64,000 nucleotides of DNA from Eledone cirrhosa (Eukaryota; Mollusca; Cephalopoda; Octopoda; Eledonidae), in the NCBI GenBank assembly GCA_964016885.1, contig OZ024742.1, forward strand, positions 360,573,436 to 360,637,435. Reading direction: 5' to 3'. The notes under the pieces are model-generated. The model was not told the origin of the DNA and ran no database searches. It was given only the letters and a program-made list of their open reading frames with translations. The position numbers and the translations under genes were made by a program. Positions 46,001-58,000 of this stretch are shown here, piece by piece (position 1 is the first letter of the stretch; the number at the start of each line of letters is the position of its first letter).

Positions 46001-49000
46001 AGAGAGAGGGGGGAAGAAGAGATAGTTCTATTGAGTGAGGGAAGAAGAGAGTGTTCTAGAGAAAGAGGGAAGAGATAGTTCTAGAGAGAGGGGGAAGAAG
46101 AGATAGTTCTAGAGAGCGGGGGAAGAAGAGATAATTCTAGAGAGAGGGGGTAAGAAGAGATAGTTCTAGAGAGAGAGGGAAGAAGATATAGTTCTAGAGA
46201 GAAAGAGAGAAGAAGAGATAGTTCTAGAGAGAGGGGGGATGTAGATATAGTTCCAGAAAGAGAGAGTAAAAGAGATAATTCTAGAGAGAGGGGGTAAAGA
46301 GATAGTTCTAGAGAGAGGGGGAAGAAGAGATAGTTCTAGAGAGAGGGGGAAAAGAGTTAGTTCTAGAGAGAGGGCGAAGAAGAGATAGTTCTAGAGAGAG
46401 GGGGAAGAAGAGATAGTTCTAGAGAGAGGGGGAAGAAGAGATAGATCTAGAGAGAGGGGGAAGAAGAGATAGTTCTAGAGAGAGGGTGAGAAGAAGAGAT
46501 AGTTCTAGAGAGGGGGGAATAAGAGATAGTTCTATAGAGGGGGGTAAGAAGAGATAGTTCTAGTGAGAGGGGTAAAAGAGATAGTTCTAGAGAGAGGGGG
46601 GAAGTAGATAAAGTTCTAGAGAGAGGGGGAAGAAGAGATAGTTCTAGAGAGAGGGGGTAGAAGAGATAGTTCTAGAGAGAGGGGGAAGAAGAGATAGTTC
46701 TAGAGAGAGGGGGGAAGAAAAGATAGTTCTAGAGAGAAAGGTAGGGAGAAGAGATAGTTATATATAGAGGGGAAGAAGAGATAGTTTTAGAGAGAGGGGG
46801 AAAGAAGAGATAGTTCTAGAGAGAGGGGGAAGAAGAGATAGTTTTAGAGAGAGGGGGAAAGAAGAGATAGTTCTAGAGAGAGGGGGATGAAGAGATAGTT
46901 CTAGTGAGAGGGAGGGAAGGGAGAGTTTGTTCTAGAGAGGGGGGAAGAAGAGTAGATCGAGAGAGGGGGAAGAAACTATAGTTCTACAGAGAGGGGGAAG
47001 ATGAGATAGGTCTAGAGAGGGGGGAAGAAGAGACAGTTCTAGAGAGAGGGGGAAGAAGAGATAGTTCTAGAGACAGGGGGAAGAAGCGATATTTCTAGCG
47101 AGATGGGGGAGAAGAGATAGTTCTATAGAGAGGGGAGTGAGAGATAATTCTAGAGAGAGGGGGAAGAACAGATAGTTCTAGAGAGAGGGGTAAAAGTGAT
47201 AGTTCTAGAGAGAGAGGGAAGTAGATATAGTTCTAAGAAGGGGGGAAGAAGAGATAGTTCTAGAGAGAGGGGGAAGAAGAGATAATTCTAGAGAGAGGGG
47301 GCAGAAGAGATAGTTCTAGAGAGAGGGGAACAAGAGATAGTTCTAGAGAGAGAGGGGAAGTAGATAGTTCTAGAGAGTGGGGGGAAGAAGAGATAGTTCT
47401 AGAGAGGGGGGGGGGAATAAGAGATAGTTCTAGAGAGAGGGGGGAAGTAGATATAGTTCTAGAGAGAGGGGGAAGAAAAGATAATTCTAGAGAGAGGGGG
47501 GAAGTAGATATAGTTCCAGATAGAGAGGGGGAAAAGAAATAGTTCTAGAGAGAGGGGGGAAGAAGAGATAGTTGTAGAGAGACGTGTGAAGAAGAGATAG
47601 TTCTAGAGAGAGGGGGAAGAAGAGATAGTTCTAGAGAGACGGGTGAAGAAGAGATAGTTCTAGAGAGAGGGGGAAAGAAGAGAGTGTTCTAGAAAAAGAG
47701 GGAAGAGATAGTTCTACAGAGAGGGGGAAGAAGAGATAGTACTAGAGAGATGGGGGTGGGGAAGAAGAGATAGTTCTAGAGAGAGGGGGAAGAAGATATA
47801 GTTCTAGAGAGAGGGGGGCGGAGAAGATATAGTTCTAGAGAGAAGGGTGTAGAAGAGACAGTTCTAGAGAGAGGGGGGAAGAAGAGATAGTTCTAGAGAG
47901 AGGGGGAAGAAGAGATAGTTCTAGAGAGAGGGGGGAAGAAGAGATAGTTATAGAGAGAGGGGAGAAGAAGAGATAGTTCTAGATGGAACGGGAAGGAAAC
48001 ATAGTTCGAGAGGGAGGGGGAGGGAGTAGAGATAGTTCTAGAGAGAGGAGGAACAAGAGATAGTTCTAGAGAGAAAGAGAGAAGAAGAGATAGTTCTAGA
48101 GAGAGGGGGGATGTAGATATAGTTCCAGAGAGAGAGGGTAAAAGGGATAATTCTAGAGAGAGGGGGAAGAAGAGATAGTTCTAGAGAGGGGGGGAACAAG
48201 AGATAGTTCTAGAGAGAGAGGGGAAGTAGATATAGTTCCAGAGAGAGAGGGGGAAAAGAAATAGTTCTAGAGAGAGGGGGGAAGAAGAGATAGTTCTAGA
48301 GAGAGAGGGAAGAAGAGATAGTTCTAGAGAGAGGGGTGAAGAAGAGATAGTTCTAGAGAGAGGGGAGAAGAAGTGATAGTTCTAGAGATGGGGGGTAGAA
48401 GAGATAGTTCTAGAGAGAGGGGGAAGAAGAGAAAGTTCTAGAGAGAGGGGGGAAGAAGAGATAGTTCTATTGAGTGAGGGAAGAAGAGAGTGTTCTAGAG
48501 AAAGAGGGAAGGGATAGTTCTAGAGAGAGGGGGAAGAAGAGATAGTTCTAGAGAGCGGGGGAAGAAGAGATAATTCTAGAGAGAGGGGGTAAGAAGAGAT
48601 AGTTCTAGAGAGAGAGGGAAGAAGATATAGTTCTAGAGAGAAAGAGAGAAGAAGAGATAGTTCTAGAGAGAGGGGGGATGTAGATATAGTTCCAGAAAGA
48701 GAGAGTAAAAGAGATAATTCTAGAGAGAGGGGGAAAAGAGTTAGTTCTAGAGAGAGGGGGAAGAAGAGATAGTTCTAGAGAGAGGGGGAAGAAGAGATAG
48801 TTCTAGAGAGAGGGGGAAGAAGAGATAGATCTAGAGAGAGGGGGAAGTAGAGATAGTTCTAGAGAGAGGGTGAGAAGAAGAGATAGTTCTAGAGAGGGGG
48901 GAATAAGAGATAGTTCTATAGAGGGGGGTAAGAAGAGATAGTTCTAGTTAGAGGGGTAAAAGAGATAGTTCTAGAGAGAGGGGGGAAGTAGATAAAGTTC

Positions 49001-49560
49001 TAGAGAGAGGGGGAAGAAGAGATAGTTCTAGAGAGAGGGGGAAGAAGAGATAATTCTAGAGAGAGGGGGAAGAAGAGATAGTTCTAGAGAGAGGGGGAAG
49101 AAGAGATAGTTCTAGAGAGAGGGGGGAAGAAAAGATAGTTCTAGAGAGAAAGGTAGGGAGAAGAGATAGTTATATATAGAGGGGAAGAAGAGATAGTTTT
49201 AGAGAGAGGGGGAAAGAAGAGATAGTTCTAGAGAGAGGGGGAAGAAGAGATAGTTTTAGAGAGAGGGGGAAAGAAGAGATAGTTCTAGAGAGAGGGGGAT
49301 GAAGAGATAGTTCTAGTGAGAGGGAGGGAAGGGAGAGTTTGTTATAGAGAGGGGGGAAGAAGAGTAGATCGAGAGAGGGGGAAGAAACTATAGTTCTACA
49401 GAGAGGGGGAAGATGAGATAGGTCTAGAGAGGGGGGAAGAAGAGACAGTTCTAGAGAGAGGGGGAAGAAGAGATAGTTCTAGAGACAGGGGGAAGAAGCG
49501 ATATTTCTAGCGAGAGGGGGGAGAAGAGATAGTTCTATAGAGAGGGGAGTGAGAGATAAT
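43070..49560 (+). repeat. HOR block with 2.4 to 2.6 kb period
   Basis: The AAGAAACTATAG marker at 44348, 46970 and 49382 gives spacings of 2,622 and 2,412 bp. The GAACGGGAAG marker at 42952, 45576 and 47986 gives 2,624 and 2,410. The shift is therefore the same for both markers, and the third unit is about 210 bp shorter. The GATGTAGATATAG monomer near 35163, 37790, 43076, 45703 and 48112 follows the same spacing, so this unit was already present as one copy inside the first large HOR. The block ends with the last AAGAAACTATAG marker of the window. Confidence 0.85.
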
Positions 49561-52500
49561 TCTAGAGAGAGAGGGAAGAAGAGATAATTCTAGAGAGAGT
49601 GGGGAAGAAGAGATAGTTCTAGAGAGAGGGGTAAAAGAGTTAGTTCTAGAGAGAGGGGGGAAGTAGATATAGTTCTAGAGAGAGGGGGAAGAAGAGATAA
49701 TTCTAGAGAGAGGGGGAAGTAGATGTAGTTCCAGATAGAGAGGGGTAAAAGAGATAGTTCTAGAGAGAGGGGGGAAGTAGATATAGTTCTAGAGAGAGGG
49801 GGAAGAAGAGATAATTCTAGAGAGAGGGGGGAAGTAGATAGAGTTCCAGATAGAGAAGGGGAAAAGAAATAGTTCTAGAGAGAGGGGGAAAAAGAGATAG
49901 TTCTAGAGAGTGGGGGGAAGAAGAGATAATTCTAGAGAGAGGGGGAAGAAGAGATAGTTCTAGAGAGAGATGTAAAAGAGATAGTTCTAGAGAGAGGGGG
50001 GAAGTAGATATAGTTCTAGAGAGAGGGGGAAGAAGAGATAATTCTAGAGAGAGGGGGAAGTAGATATAGTTCCAGATAGAGAGGGGGAAAAGAAATAGTT
50101 CTAGAGAGAGGGGGGAAGAAGAGATAATTCTAGAGAGAGGGGGAAGAAGAGTTAGTTCTAGAGAGGGGGGGGGGGGAATAATAGATAGTTCTAGAGAGAG
50201 GGGTAAAAGAGATAGTTCTAGAGAGAAGGGGAAGAAGTGATAGTTCTAGAGAGAGGGGGAAGAAGAGATAGTTCTAGAGAGAGTGGGAAGAAGAGATAGT
50301 TCTAGAGACAGGGGTCAAAGTGATAGTTCTAGAGAGAGGGGGGAAGTAGATATAGTTCTAGGAAGGGGGGAAGAAGAGATAGTTCTAGAGAGAGGGGGAA
50401 GAAGAGATAATTCTAGAGAGAGGGGGAAGAAGAGATAGTTCTAGAGAGGGGGGGGAATAAAAGATAGTTCTAGAGAGAGGGGGAAAAGAGATAGTTCTAG
50501 AGAGCGGGGGAAGAATTGATAGTTCTAGAGAGAGGGGGAAGAAGAGATAGTTCTAGAGAGAGGGGGAAGAAGAGATAGTTCTAGAGAGAGGGGTAAAAGT
50601 GATAGTTCTAGAGAGAGAGGGAAGTAGATATAGTTCTAAGAAGGGGGGAAGAAGAGATAGTTCTAGAGAGAGGGGGAAGAAGAGATAATTCTAGAGAGAG
50701 GGGGAAGAAGAGATAGTTCTAGAGAGAGGGGAACAAGAGATAGTTCTAGAGAGAGAGGGGAAGTAGATAGTTCTAGAGAGTGGGGGGAAGAAGAGATAGT
50801 TCTAGAGAGGGGGGGAATAAGAGATAGTTCTAGAGAGAGGGGGAAAAGATATAGTTCTAGAGGGAGGGGTAAAAGAGATAGTTCTAGAGAGAGGGGGGAA
50901 GTAGATATAGTTCTAGAGAGAGGGGGAAGAAGAGATAATTCTAGAGAGAGGGGGGAAGTAGATATAGTTCCAGATAGAGAGGGGGAAAAGAAATAGTTCT
51001 AGAGAGAGGGGGGAAGAAGAGATAGTTCTAGAGAGAGGGGGAAGAAGAGATAGTTCTAGAGAGAGGGGGATGAAGAGATAGTTCTAGAGAGAGGAGGGGA
51101 AGAAGAGATAGTTCTAGAGAGGGGGGGGATAAGACATAGTTCTAGAGAGAGGGGGAAAAGAGATAGTTCTAGAGAGAGGGGGAACAAGAGATAGTTCTAA
51201 AGGGAGGGGGGAAGAAGAGATAGTTGTAGAGAGACGTGTGAAGAAGAGATAGTTCTAGAGAGAGGGGGAAGAAGAGATAGTTCTAGAGAGACGGGTGAAG
51301 AAGAGATAGTTCTAGAGAGAGGGGGAAAGAAGAGATAGTTCTAGAGAGATGAAGAGATAGTTCTAGAGAGAGGGGTGAAGAAGAGATAGTTCTAGAGAGG
51401 AGGGTAGAAGAGATAGTTCTAGAGAGATGGGGAAGAAGAGATAGTTCCAGAGAGAGGGGAGGGAGAAGAGATAGTTCTATTGAGTGGGGGAAGAAGAGAG
51501 TGTTCTAGAAAAAGAGGGAAGAGATAGTTCTAGAGAGAGGGGGAAGAGGAGATAGTACTAGAGAGATGGGGGTGAGGAAGAAGAGATAGCTCTAGAGAGA
51601 GGGGGAGAAGAGATAGTTCTAGAGAGCGGGGGAAGAAGAGATAGTTCTAGAGAGAAGGGGAAGAAGAGATAGTTCTAGAGAGAGGGGGGTAGAAGAGATA
51701 GTTCTATGGAGAGGGGGAATGTAGATATAGTTCCAGAGAGAGATGGTAAAAGAGATAATTCTAGAGAGAGGGGGAAGAAGAGATAGTTCTAGAGAGAGGG
51801 GAAAGAAGAGATAGTTCTAGAGAGAGGGGGAAAAGAGATAGTTCTAGAGAGAGAGGGGGAAGAAGAGATAGTTCTAGAGAGAGGGGGAAGAAGAGATAGT
51901 TCTAGAGAGAGAGGGAACAAGAGATAGTTCTAGAGAGAGGGGGGAAGAAGAGATAGTTCTAGAGAGGGGGGGGGGAATAAGACATAGTTCTAGAGAGAGG
52001 GCGAAAAGAGATAGTTCTAGAGAGAGGGGGAAGAAGTGATAGCTCTAGAGAGAGGGGGAAGAAGAGATAGTTCTAGAGAGACGGGGAAGAAGAGATAGTT
52101 CTAGAGAGAGGGGTAAAAGTGATAGTTCTAGAGAGAGGGGGGCAGTAGATATAGTTCTAGGAAGGGGGTAAGAAGAGATAGTTCTAGAGAGAGGGAGAAG
52201 AAGAGATAATTCTAGAGAGGGGGGAAGAAGAGATAGTTCTAGAGAGAGGGGGAAAAAGAGATAGTTCTAGAGAGAGAGGGGAAGCAGATATAGTTCCAGA
52301 GAGAGAGGGGGGAAAAAAATAGTTCTAAAGAGAGGGGGGAAGAAGAGATAGTTGTAGAGAGAGGGGGAAGAAGAGATAGTTCTAGAGAGAGGGGTGAAGA
52401 AGAGATACTTCTAGAGAGAGGGGGGAAGAAGCGATAGTTCTAGAGAGAGGGGTGAAGAAGAGATAGTTCTAGAGAGGGGGGTAGAAGAGATAGTTCTAGA

Positions 52501-54540
52501 GAGAGAGGGAAGAAGAGATAGTTCTAGAGAGAGGGGGGAAGAAGAGATAGTTCTATTGAGTGAGGGAAGAAGAGAGTGTTCTAGAGAAAGAGGGAAGAGA
52601 TAGTTCTAGAGAGAGGGGGAAGAAGAGATAGTACTAGAGAGATGGGGATGGGGAAGAAGAGATAGTTCTAGAGAGAGGGGGTAAGAAGAGATAGTTCTAG
52701 AGAGAGGGGGAAGATATAGTTCTAGAGAGAGGGGGGGCGGAGAAGATATAGTTCTAGAGAGAGGGGTATAGAAGAGACAGTTCTAGAGAGAGGAGAGAAG
52801 AAGAGATAGTTCTAGAGAGAGGGGGAAGAACAGATAGTTCTAGAGAGAGCGGGATAGAAGAGATAGTTCTAGAGAGAGGGGAAGAAGAGATAGTTCTAGA
52901 GAGAGGGAGGAAGAAGAGATAGTACTAGAGAGAGGGGGAAGAAGAGATAGTTCTAGAGAGAGGGGGAAGAAGAGATAGTTCTAGAGAGAGGGGGGAAGAA
53001 GAGATAGTTCTAGAGGGAGGGGGGAAGAAGAGATAGTTATAGAGAGAGGGGAGAAGAAGAGATAGTGCTAGATGGAACGGGAAGGAGACATAGTTCTAGA
53101 GGGAGGGGGAGGGAGTAGAGATAGTTCTAGAGAGAGGAGGAACAAGAGATAGTTCTAGAGAGAAAGAGAGAAGAAGAGATAGTTCTAGAGAGAGGGTAAA
53201 AGAGATAATTCTAGAGAGAGGGGGAAGAAGAGATAGTTCTAGAGACAGGGGAAAGAAGAGATAGTTCTACAGAGAGGGGATAAGAAATAGTTCTAGAGAG
53301 AGGGGGAAGAAGAGATAGTTCTAGAGAGAGGGGGAAAAGAGTTAGTTCTAGAGAGGGGGATGAAGAGATAGTTCTAGAGAAAGGGGGAACAAGAGATAGT
53401 TCTAGAGAGAGGGGGAAGAAGAGATAGTTCTAGAGAGAGGGGGAGAAGTGATAGTTCTAGAGAGAGGGGGAGAAGAACATATAGTTCTAGAGAGGGGGCA
53501 ATAAGAGATAGTTATATAGAGGGGGATGAAGAGATAGTTCTAGAGAGAGGGGGAAGAAGAGATAGTTCTAGAGAGAGGGGGAACAAGAGATAGTTCTAGA
53601 GAGAGAGGGTAAAAGAGATAATTCTAGAGAGAGGGGGAAGAAGAGATAGTTCTAGAGACAGGGGAAAGAGGAGATAGTTCTAGAGAGAGGTGGATAAGAG
53701 ATAGTTCTAGAGAGAGGGGGAAGAAGAGATAGTTCTAGAGAGAGGGGGAAAAGAGTTAGTTCTAGAGAGGGGATGAAGAGATAGTTCTAGAGAGAGGGGG
53801 AAGAAGAGATAGTTCTAGAGAGAGGGGGAAGAAGAGATAGTTCTAGAGAGAGGGGGAGAAGTGATAGTTCTAGAGAGAGGGGGAGAAGAACATATAGTTC
53901 TAGAGAGGGGGGGGAATAAGAGATAGTTCTAGAGAGAGGGCGAAAAGAGATAGTTCTAGAGAGAGGGGGAAGAAGTGATAGTTCTAGAGAGAGGGGGGAA
54001 GTAGATATAGTTCTAGGAAGGGGGAAAGAAGTGATAGTTCTAGAGAGAGGGGGAAGAAGAGATAATTCTAGAGAGGGGGGAAGAAGAGATAGTTCTAGGG
54101 AGAGGGGGAAAAAGAGATAGTTCTAGAGAGAGAGGGGAAGCAGATATAGTTCCACAGAGCGAGGGGGAAAAGAAATAGTTCTAACGAGAGGGGGGAAGAA
54201 GAGATAGTTGTAGAGAGAGGGGGAAGAAGAGATAGTTCTAGAGAGAGGGGTGAAGAAGAGATAGTTCTAGAGAGAAGAAGAAATAGTTCTAGAGAGAGGG
54301 GTGAAGAAGAGATAGTTCTAGAGAGGGGGGTAGAAGAGATAGTCCTAGAGAGAGAGGGAAGAAGAGATAGTTCTAGAGAGAGGGGGGAAGAAGAGATAGT
54401 TCTATTGAGTGAGGGAAGAAGAGAGTGTTCTAGAGAAAGAGGGAAGAGATAGTTCTAGAGAGAGGGGGAAGAAGAGATAGTACTAGAGAGATGGGGGTGG
54501 GGAAGAAGAGATAGTTCAAGAGAGAGGGAGAAAAAGAGAT
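49560..54540 (+). repeat. Start of the right-hand HOR family (mosaic)
   Basis: The left-hand marker is absent from here to the end. At 49,620-50,100 a short unit (AAAAGAGATAG, AAGTAGATATAG, GATAATTC, TTCCAGATAG, AAAAGAAATAG) is replayed three times in shortened form. Further on, the GATGGGGATGGGG/GTACTAG pair (near 52630), GCAGATATAG (near 52280) and GAACGGGAAG (53075) set the order that is seen again from 54540. The GAACATATAG variant appears at about 53476 and 53889, about 413 bp apart, which marks a local duplication. Confidence 0.7.
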
Positions 54541-56059
54541 AGTTCTAGAGACAGGGGAAAGAAGAGATAGTTCTAGAGAGAGGGGGATAAGAGATAGTTC
54601 TAGAGAGAGGGGGAAGAAGAGATAGTTCTAGAGAGAGGGGGAAAAGAGTTAGTTCTAGAGAGGGGGATGAAGAGATAGTTCTAGAGAGAGGGGGAACAAG
54701 AGATAGTTCTAGAGAGAGGGGGAAGAAGAGATAGTTCTAGAGAGAGGGGGAGAAGTGATAGTTCTAGAGAGAGGGGGAGAAGAACATATAGTTCTAGAGA
54801 GGGGGGAATAAGAGATAGTTATATAGAGGGGGATGAAGAGATAGTTCTAGAGAGAGGGGGAAGAAGAGATAGTTCTAGAGAGACGGGGAACAAGAGATAG
54901 TTCTAGAGAGAGGGGGGAAGAAGAGATAGTTCTAGAGAGGGGGGGGAATAAGAGATAGTTCTAGAGAGAGGGCGAAAAGAGATAGTTCTAGAGAGAGGAG
55001 GAAGAAGTGATAGTTCTAGAGAGAGGGGGAAGAAGAGATAGTTCTAGAGAGAGGGGGAAGAAGAGATAGTTCTAGAGAGAGGGGTAAAAGTGATAGTTCT
55101 AGAGAGAGGGGGGAAGTAGATATAGTTCTAGGAAGGGGGTAAGAAGAGATAGTTCTAGAGAGAGGGGGAAGAAGAGATAATTCTAGAGAGGGGGGAAGAA
55201 GAGATAGTTCTAGAGAGAGGGGAAAAAGAGATAGTTCTAGAGAGAGAGGGGAAGCAGATATAGTTCCAGAGAGAGAGGGGGAAAAGAAATAGTTCTAAAG
55301 AGAGGGGGGAAGAAGAGATAGTTGTAGAGAGAGGGGGAAGAAGAGATAGTTCTAGAGAGAGGGGTGAAGAAGAGATAGTTCTAGAGAGAGGGGGGAAGAA
55401 GAGATAGTTCTAGAGAGAAGAAGAGATAGTTCTAGAGAGAGGGGTGAAGAAGAGATAGTTCTAGAGAGGGGGGTAGAAGAGATAGTTCTAGAGAGAGAGG
55501 GAAGAAGAGATAGTTCTAGAGAGAGGGGGGAAGAAGAGATAGTTCTATTGAGTGAGGGAAGAAGAGAGTGTTCTAGAGAAATAGGGAAGAGATAGTTCTA
55601 GAGAGAGGGGGAAGAAGAGATAGTACTAGAGAGATGGGGGTGGGGAAGAAGAGATAGTTCTAGAGAGAGGGGGTAAGAAGAGATAGTTCTAGAGAGAGGG
55701 GGAAGAAGATATAGTTCTAGAGAGAGGGGGGCGGAGAAGATATAGTTCTAGAGAGAGGAGTGTAGAAGAGACAGTTCTAGAGAGAGGAGAGAAGAAGAGA
55801 TAGTTCTAGAGAGAGGGGAAAGAAGAGATAGTTCTAGAGAGAGCGGGATAGAAGAGATAGTTCTAGAGAGAGGGGGAAGAAGAGATAGTTCTAGAGAGAG
55901 GGGGGAAGAAGAGATAGTTCTAGAGAGAGGGGGGAAGAAGAGATAGTTATAGAGAGAGGGGAGAAGGGGAGATAGTTCTAGATAGAACGGGAAGGAGACA
56001 TAGTCCTAGAGGGAGGGGGAGGGAGTAGAGATAGTTCTAGAGAGAGGAGGAACAAGAGA

Positions 56060-58000
56060 TAGTTCTAGAGAGAGGGGGAAGAAGAGATAGTTCTAGAGAG
56101 AGGGGGGAGAAGAGATAGTTCTAGAGAGAGGGGGAGAAGAAGATATAGTTCTAGAGAGGGGGGTAAAAGAGATAGTTCTATAGAGAGGGGGGAAGTAGAT
56201 ATAGTTCTAGAGAGAGGGGGAAGAAGAGATAGTTCTAGAGAGAATGGGAAGAAGAGATAATTCTAGAGAGAGGGGGAAGAAGAGATAGATCTAGAGAGAG
56301 GGGGAAGAAGAGATAGTTCTAGAAAGAGGGGGAAGAAGAGATAGTTCTAGAGAGAAAGGTAGGGAGAAGAGATAGTTATATATAGAGGGGGGAGAAGAGA
56401 TATTTCTAGAGAGAGTGGGGAAGAAGAGATAGTTGTAGAGAGAGGGGGGAAGAAGAGATAGTTCTAGAGAGAAGGGGAAGAAGAGACAGTTGTAAAGAGA
56501 GGGGGAAGAAGAGATGGTTCTAGAGACAGGGGGAAGAAGCGATATTTCTAGCGAGAGGGGGGAGAAGAGATAGTTCTATAGAGAGGGGAGTGAGAGATAA
56601 TTCTAGAGAGAGGGGGAAGAACAGATAGTTCTAGAGAGAAGGGGAAGAGGAGATATTTCTAGAGCGAGGTGGGAAGAAGAGATAGTTCTAAAGAGAGGGG
56701 GAAGAAGAGATAGTTCTAGAGAGAGGGGAAAGAAGAGATAGTTCTAGAGAGAGGGGGGAAGAAGAGATAGTTCTAGAGAGAGAGGGGGGAAGAAGAGATA
56801 GTTATAGAGAGAGGGGGGAAGAAGAGATAGTTCTAGAGAGAGGGGAGAAGAAGAGATAGTTCTAGATGGAACGGGAAGGAGACATAGTTCTAGAGGGAGG
56901 GGGAGGGAGTAGAGATAGTTCTAGAGAGAGGAGGAACAAGAGATAGTTCTAGAGAGAAAGAGAGAAGAAGAGATAGTTCTAGAGAGAGGGGGGATGTAGA
57001 TATAGTTGCAGAGAGAGAGGGTAAAAGAGATAATTCTAGAGAGAGGGGGAAGAAGAGATAGTTCTAGAGACAGGGGAAAGAAGAGATAGTTCTAGAGAGA
57101 GGGGGATAAGAGATAGTTCTAGAGAGAGGGGGAAGAAGAGATAGTTCTAGAGAGAGGGGGAAAAGAGTTAGTTCTAGAGAGAGGGGGATGAAGAGATAGT
57201 TCTAGAGAGAGGGGGAACAAGAGATAGTTCTAGAGAGAGGGGGAAGAAGAGATAGTTCTAGAGAGAGGGGGGAGAAGAGATAGTTCTAGAGAGAGGGGGA
57301 GAAGAAGATATAGTTCTAGAGAGGGGGGAATAAGAGATAGTTATATAGAGGGGGGTAAGAAGAGATAGTTCTAGAGAGAGGGGTAAAAGAGATAGTTCTA
57401 TAGAGAGGGGGGAAGTAGATATAGTTCTAGAGAGCGGGGGAAGAAGAGATAGTTCTAGAGAGAATGGGAAGAAGAGATAATTCTAGAGAGAGGGGGAAGA
57501 AGAGATAGATCTAGAGAGAGGGGGAAGAAGTGATAGTTCTAGAAAGAGGGGGAAGAAGAGATAGTTCTAGAGAGAAAGGTAGGGAGAAGAGATAGTTATA
57601 TATAGAGGGGGGAGAAGAGATAGTTCTAGAGAGAGTGGGGAAGAAGAGATAGTTGTAGAGAGAGGGGGGAAGAAGAGATAGATCTAGAGAGAAGGGGAAG
57701 AAGAGACAGTTGTAAAGAGAGGGGGAAGAAGAGATAGTTCTAGAGACAGGGGGAAGAAGCGATATTTCTAGCGAGAGGGGGGAGAAGAGATAGTTCTATA
57801 GAGAGGGGAGTGAGAGATAATTCTAGAGAGAGGGGGAAGAACAGATAGTTCTAGAGAGAAGGGGAAGAGGAGATAGTTCTTGAGCGAGGTGGGAAGAAGA
57901 GATAGTTCTAAAGAGAGGGGGAAGAAGAGATAGTTCTAGAGAGAGGGGAAAGAAGAGATAGTTCTAGAGAGAGTGGGGAAGAAGAGATAGTTCTAGAGAG
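56060..58000 (+). repeat. 1,220-bp tandem duplication private to one HOR copy
   Basis: AAAGGTAGGG at 56355 and 57575, GAATGGGAAG at 56243 and 57463, and the GCGATATTTC monomer near 56539 and 57759 are all exactly 1,220 bp apart. Small differences separate the copies: GATATTTC against GATAGTTC near 56400 and 57620, and GATGGTTC against GATAGTTC near 56514 and 57734. The corresponding part of the next HOR copy (near 61660-62050) has this segment once, so the duplication arose after the two HOR copies separated, or the other copy lost it. Confidence 0.85.

Larger units (their letters stand above)
31450..46290 (+). repeat. Large HOR of 6.95 to 7.9 kb, two copies
   Basis: About 31450-38380 recurs as 38380-46290. 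The offset starts at 6,948 bp (AAGAAACTATAG 33625 and 40568 differ by 6,943; the marker at 32304 matches 39248). It rises to 7,448 after an extra segment of about 500 bp in copy 2 (within 41330-41830), and to 7,913 after another of about 465 bp (within 42600-43070). It then falls to about 7,857 after a two-monomer loss near 43828, and returns to 7,913 after a two-monomer gain near 45150. The right part of each copy contains the first GAACGGGAAG markers. This is the largest repeated unit in the window and contains smaller HOR units inside it. Confidence 0.85.
3123..49393 (+). repeat. Left-family marker monomer AAGAAACTATAG, 25 copies
   Basis: This is the most diverged common monomer. It sits next to a GATCGAGAG monomer and is usually followed by TTCTACAG. 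Starts: 3123, 3829, 6128, 7220, 7926, 10229, 11321, 12027, 14329, 18731, 19851, 22506, 24719, 26963, 27949, 29635, 30648, 32304, 33625, 36491, 39248, 40568, 44348, 46970, 49382. The neighbouring monomers come in two forms. One has AGATAGATCG (3.1, 3.8, 7.2, 7.9, 11.3 and 12.0 kb) and the other, everywhere else, has AGTAGATCG with a GTTTGTTC monomer before it. It is absent from 1-3100 and from 49.4 kb to the end. Confidence 0.9.
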
